From the NCBI RefSeq assembly GCF_964253025.1, contig NZ_CAXUQC020000001.1:62001-126000 (forward strand): a stretch of DNA of 64,000 nucleotides, written 5' to 3'. Below are positions 61,133 to 64,000 of the stretch, one piece after another. Position numbers and translations under genes: made by a program. The notes beneath the pieces were generated by a model, which worked only from the letters and a program-made list of their open reading frames with translations, was not told where the DNA came from and did no database searches. The first letter of the stretch is position 1; each line of letters opens with the position of its first letter. This DNA comes from Rhizobacter sp964253025. GTDB lineage: Bacteria > Pseudomonadota > Gammaproteobacteria > Burkholderiales > Burkholderiaceae_C.

Positions 61133-62413
61133 TCAGAACACCGAGTCGATCACGAAGGAGACGACGTTGGCCCGGCGACCGCTGTTGTCGCTGTCGCCCC
61201 AGAGCGTGCCGCCATGCTCGCCGATGCGGAAGTGGTCGTACTGGAACTTCGCGGCCATCTGGGGGTTGATGTCCCAGCGCAGGCCGGCGGACACCGATTC
61301 CTGCTCGACGCGGCCCACGTTGCTGATCGCGGCGCCGATGGCGCCGAGGGCGTAGGTGGGGCCGGTCCAGGCGGGAGCGCGCGCCGCCTCGGCCATCGGG
61401 CGTGCCTGCCCGGTCATGCCGAAGACGGTGAAGGGCTCGGCGCGGTAGGCGAGCGCCGCGTACGCATGCCAGTCGTCGGACGCCCGGCCGCCGCTGCTGT
61501 AGCCGCGGTTGGCCTCGAACTGGGTGAGCCACGGACCCGCGGAGTGCTGCACGCTGAGCGTGGCATAGCGCGACATCACGCTGCCCAGCAGCATGCCGTC
61601 GGCCAGCGAGCGCGCCTCCGCCCGCATCCGCTCGGGAGCGAGCGGGTTGCCTTCGATGGCCCGCAGTCCGGCCGCGACGGCCGAGAGCTCGTCCGCCCCG
61701 GTAAAGGCGATCTTCATCTGGACGAAACTGAGCTTGACCAGCAGCCCGCCTTCCTCGCGCGAGACCGAAGCGGCCAAGGCATCGCGGGCACGGAATCCGA
61801 TCGACTTGCCGCCGTACGAGGGCACGTCCAGGTCCGACTGGCCGATGGCCAGCTTGGCCCGCCAGCGGGCCTCGCCGGATTGCCAGCGCTGGGCGATGTC
61901 GGCGCCGTCCAGCGAGGGCAGGGGGCTCCAGCCGTAGAACTCCATGTTGGAGCGGATCCAGGGCATGGCGAAGCCGACATTGCGGTACTCGGACTCCAGG
62001 AACATGTCGTTGCTGACGCGCCCGAACCGGATGGTGAGCCCCGGCGCGGGCCGGTGCGCCAGGAATGCCCATTCGAGGTGCTGGGACAGCGGGGCCTCGT
62101 GGGCCAGCGGCTTGGCCACGCCCTGCAGCACCGCTTCCCACTGGTGCGGCAGGCGCAGGTTGGCCTGCAGGCCGAGCCGGCTGTCGACCCGTGTCTGCAC
62201 GCCGCGCCCGGTGGGCTGCTGCAGCACGTCGCGCCGGAAGCTCCACGGTCCGTCGACGTGCGCGTGGGCGGCGCCCAGTGTGCCGAACCCGCTCAGGCGC
62301 AACGAAGGGCTGTCGAAGGCGTGTGCGGCCGGCGCGCCGACAAGCGCCGCGACCAGGGCACGGGACGTCAGGCCGAGCAGCGGGACTCGAAGACAGTGGA
62401 ACAGGGCCGGCAT
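61133..62413 (-). CDS. Outer-membrane beta-barrel protein, porin-like
   Basis: 426 residues. The signal peptide ends at AHA-FDSPSLRLSGFGTLG. The body alternates strands and turns throughout and ends with VVSFVIDSVF, a terminal Phe typical of outer-membrane barrels. FGRVSNDMFLESEYRNVGFAMPWIRSNMEFYGW is its best-conserved-looking stretch. It is the first gene of the operon with the binding protein, GGDEF and GAF genes, one base apart from the next. The pore substrate is unknown. Confidence 0.82.
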   Translation of the reverse strand: MPALFHCLRVPLLGLTSRALVAALVGAPAAHAFDSPSLRLSGFGTLGAAHAHVDGPWSFRRDVLQQPTGRGVQTRVDSRLGLQANLRLPHQWEAVLQGVAKPLAHEAPLSQHLEWAFLAHRPAPGLTIRFGRVSNDMFLESEYRNVGFAMPWIRSNMEFYGWSPLPSLDGADIAQRWQSGEARWRAKLAIGQSDLDVPSYGGKSIGFRARDALAASVSREEGGLLVKLSFVQMKIAFTGADELSAVAAGLRAIEGNPLAPERMRAEARSLADGMLLGSVMSRYATLSVQHSAGPWLTQFEANRGYSSGGRASDDWHAYAALAYRAEPFTVFGMTGQARPMAEAARAPAWTGPTYALGAIGAAISNVGRVEQESVSAGLRWDINPQMAAKFQYDHFRIGEHGGTLWGDSDNSGRRANVVSFVIDSVF

Positions 62414-62538
62414 GAGGCGGAGGGGATGACGAGGAACCCCTCGTTTTCGGCCGCTGGCCGCCGGACCTGAGCCGGCCCGGCCTTTGCGCCCGCACGCGGT
62501 GTGAAGGATCTCGCGATCCTCCCGGCCTGCCTGACGTG

Positions 62539-62567
62539 AAAACGCCCCGCCGGATCACGGCGGGGCG
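62539..62567 (-). terminator. Terminator of the second polyester hydrolase
   Basis: Read on the minus strand, a perfect 10-bp stem CGCCCCGCCG / CGGCGGGGCG with a five-base loop followed by TTTT, 43 bases beyond the stop codon at 62610. Confidence 0.9.
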
Positions 62568-62609
62568 GCAAGGGGCGACCCGTTGCCGGGCCGCCCGGGG
62601 GGCGTTCGC

Positions 62610-63485
62610 TCAGAGGCCGCTGGTTCGCAGGGCGGAGAAGCGGCGCGACGCCAGGTCGGCCTGCGGCAGGGCGCCGGCCAGGAACGGCGCGTAGCGGGTG
62701 TCGTTGTCGACGAAGTTCTTCATCCACGACACGATGTACTTGCCGATCACCGGATTGTTCGACGGGCTCTGCGGGCAGAAGTGACTCTCGCCGCGCAGCT
62801 CGTAGTAGGCCTTGGGCGTGCTCGCCGGGATGCTGTTGTAGAAGGCGCTCGAGTGGCTCGTGTTGGACGCCACGGTGTCGTTCTCGCAGGCCAGGATGCC
62901 AGCTGGAACGGTCAGACGAGAGAAGTTCTTGTCGCTGCTCCACGGCGTGAGCGGGAAGGCGCCGCGGATGTTGGTCGGTGCGTTGCGCGCGGTCAGCAGC
63001 GTGGCGCCACCGCCCATGGAGTGGCCGGACAGGCCGATGCGCGTGGCATCCACCTTGTTGTACACCGGGCTCGAAGCGCTCCGGCTCTGGTTGATGGCGT
63101 ACTGGATGGCCGCGAGCTGCTGGCGTGAGCGGCTCTCCGGGAAATCGAGCGTGCTGTTCACGTCGATCAGCACCACCACGAAACCGTGCGAGGCGAGGCG
63201 GGGACCCAACCAGCCGATGGAGGACGACTGTGCGATGAAGGGCGGCGCCACCGCGATCAGGCCATAGCTGCCGGGAGCGGTGGGGTAGTGCAGGGTGCCG
63301 CCGCCGAAGCCGCTCACGCTGGAGCTGATGCGCGTGGACCCGACCGCGAACGGGCCCCGTGCCGCTTCGAGCGAACTGACGGTGGGGTCCGGGCCCTTCT
63401 GGTACGGATTGGATTGGGCGAGCGCGCCGCTGGCGGCGACGAATGCAAGGCTGCAGGCGGCAGCGAGTCGAACGAGGGTCTTCAT
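62610..63485 (-). CDS. Secreted cutinase/PETase-type polyester hydrolase, second copy
   Basis: 291 residues from MKTLVRLAAACSLAF, cleaved after ALA. It has the same fold as the gene at 18152, but is clearly divergent. The triad is S156 (GHSMGG), D203, H235. H155 and F236 sit where PETase has W159 and S238, as in actinobacterial cutinases. W182, H211 and F215 line the site, and F83 replaces the oxyanion Tyr. C200 and C237 would form the PETase-type extra disulfide, but the C-terminal disulfide pair is missing and the tail is Ala/Arg-rich. Divergent from a TetR gene, with a palindromic operator between them. Confidence 0.9.
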   Translation of the reverse strand: MKTLVRLAAACSLAFVAASGALAQSNPYQKGPDPTVSSLEAARGPFAVGSTRISSSVSGFGGGTLHYPTAPGSYGLIAVAPPFIAQSSSIGWLGPRLASHGFVVVLIDVNSTLDFPESRSRQQLAAIQYAINQSRSASSPVYNKVDATRIGLSGHSMGGGATLLTARNAPTNIRGAFPLTPWSSDKNFSRLTVPAGILACENDTVASNTSHSSAFYNSIPASTPKAYYELRGESHFCPQSPSNNPVIGKYIVSWMKNFVDNDTRYAPFLAGALPQADLASRRFSALRTSGL

Positions 63486-63540
63486 GTTGGCTCCGATGTT
63501 GTGGTGGTCCACAGCCTGGCGATGCCGGCTGCCGGAGCAC

Positions 63541-63558
63541 GATGAACGGTCGTTCATC
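63541..63558. promoter_or_regulatory. TetR-type operator
   Basis: GATGAACG GT CGTTCATC, two perfect 8-bp arms around a 2-bp centre, in the gap between the polyester hydrolase start (63485) and the TetR start (63727). The length and symmetry are typical of TetR-family operators. Confidence 0.7.
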
Positions 63559-63726
63559 GATCGCGTATCGGGTTTACCCGGGCACCGGGACCTTCACAAG
63601 CTTTTGACCGTCTTGACCTTCATTTCGTGAACTGCGACACGGTTTTGCCTTGCCGGGCCGGTTCCGGCGGGGCCAGGCATCGTCCGTGCGCGCCCGTACA
63701 CTTCGCGCAGCCGAACTGAGATCGAC

Positions 63727-64000
63727 ATGACGAGAAAACGCAGCGACAAGAGCGAGCAGACGCTGGCCGCCATCGTGGCCGCCGGCTTCGACATCGCCCG
63801 CCGGCAGGGCTTGCAGAGCGTGTCCCTCACGAGCGTTGCCAAGGAGCTGGGCATCAGCAAGGGCGGGGTCGCCCTGCGTGCCGGGTCCATCGAGGCGCTG
63901 AAGAACATGGTGCTCGACACCTACGAGGCCTACTTCCAGCGCACGGTCTTCGAGCCGGCGCTGGCTGCGCCCCCCGGCCTGCCGCGGTTGGACGCGATCA
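63727..64000 (+). CDS. TetR-family regulator, N-terminal part (3' end outside window)
   Basis: The first 91 residues of a regulator that runs off the window. MTRKRSDKSEQTLAAIVAAG starts the HTH domain, and VSLTSVAKELGISKGGVALR is the recognition region; GSIEALKNMVLDTYEAYF follows. It is divergent from the polyester hydrolase gene and lies 169 bases from the palindromic operator at 63541-63558, which it probably binds. The effector domain is out of view. Confidence 0.85.
   Translation, partial: MTRKRSDKSEQTLAAIVAAGFDIARRQGLQSVSLTSVAKELGISKGGVALRAGSIEALKNMVLDTYEAYFQRTVFEPALAAPPGLPRLDAI

Noticed and set aside
1..64000. tRNA or rRNA genes and riboswitches
   Set aside because: I read the gaps for cloverleaf, rRNA and common riboswitch features and saw none I could support. 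A covariance-model scan was not possible here.

Overview
This window is a high-GC, densely packed bacterial chromosome segment. Gene content points to a betaproteobacterium of the order Burkholderiales, near Rhizobacter, Piscinibacter, Ideonella, Leptothrix or Rubrivivax. The pointers are the glyS-gmhB-plsC order, a glrK-qseG-glrR set beside opgGH, a PHA-system protein, MHS transporters and a ~1,900-residue UvrA. I see no tRNA, rRNA, CRISPR array, phage or intact insertion sequence. Both ends cut a gene: glyS at the left, a TetR-type regulator at the right.

Layout. 1-3.5 kb: glyS, gmhB, plsC and a YgjP-type metallopeptidase. 3.5-11 kb: GlrK-like sensor kinase, QseG-like lipoprotein and sigma-54 activator GlrR, then opgG and opgH for osmoregulated periplasmic glucans. 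The gap between glrR and opgG holds a well-formed sigma-54 promoter and three TGTC-N10-GAC inverted repeats, so GlrR probably drives opgGH. 11-16 kb: M20 amidohydrolase, molybdopterin oxidoreductase, COG4324 lipoprotein and a PHA-system protein. 16-20.2 kb: a quinone-oxidoreductase/LysR pair, then a secreted polyester hydrolase very close to the PETase of Ideonella sakaiensis, flanked by palindromes on one side and 23-bp repeats on the other, then an AraC regulator. 20.3-29.9 kb: an 11-residue-repeat secreted protein, a secreted nucleosidase, ACBP, a response-regulator/TPR protein, an MBL hydrolase, an SDR/AraC pair, beta-carbonic anhydrase, aceK and a small membrane protein. 29.9-34.4 kb: a tightly coupled thiolase-SDR-DinB-HMG-CoA lyase-YbaK/DUF1289 run. 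34.5-39.2 kb: an MHS transporter preceded by four 11-bp-phased GTCAG repeats, a 48-residue membrane protein, two divergent AraC regulators and a CWC protein. 39.2-43.3 kb: a cytochrome c / DUF1501 / DUF1800 export cluster. 43.6-51.5 kb: a small outer-membrane barrel, malonyl-CoA synthetase, a receiver, a lytic transglycosylase, a small lipoprotein, MOSC, panE and an oxalate-CoA-ligase-like enzyme. 51.7-57.3 kb: the giant UvrA. 57.4-62.4 kb: a BamE-like lipoprotein, a PcaC-like protein and a four-gene operon (outer-membrane barrel, small periplasmic binding protein, GGDEF, GAF). 62.6-64 kb: a second, cutinase-type polyester hydrolase with its own terminator, divergent from a TetR gene, with a clean palindromic operator between them.

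The most notable content is the pair of secreted polyester hydrolases 43 kb apart and the GlrR/sigma-54/opgGH circuit. Functional statements rest on motifs and remembered family features; no database search was run. Start codons were chosen by signal peptides, ribosome-binding sites and overlaps, and alternatives are given where doubtful.
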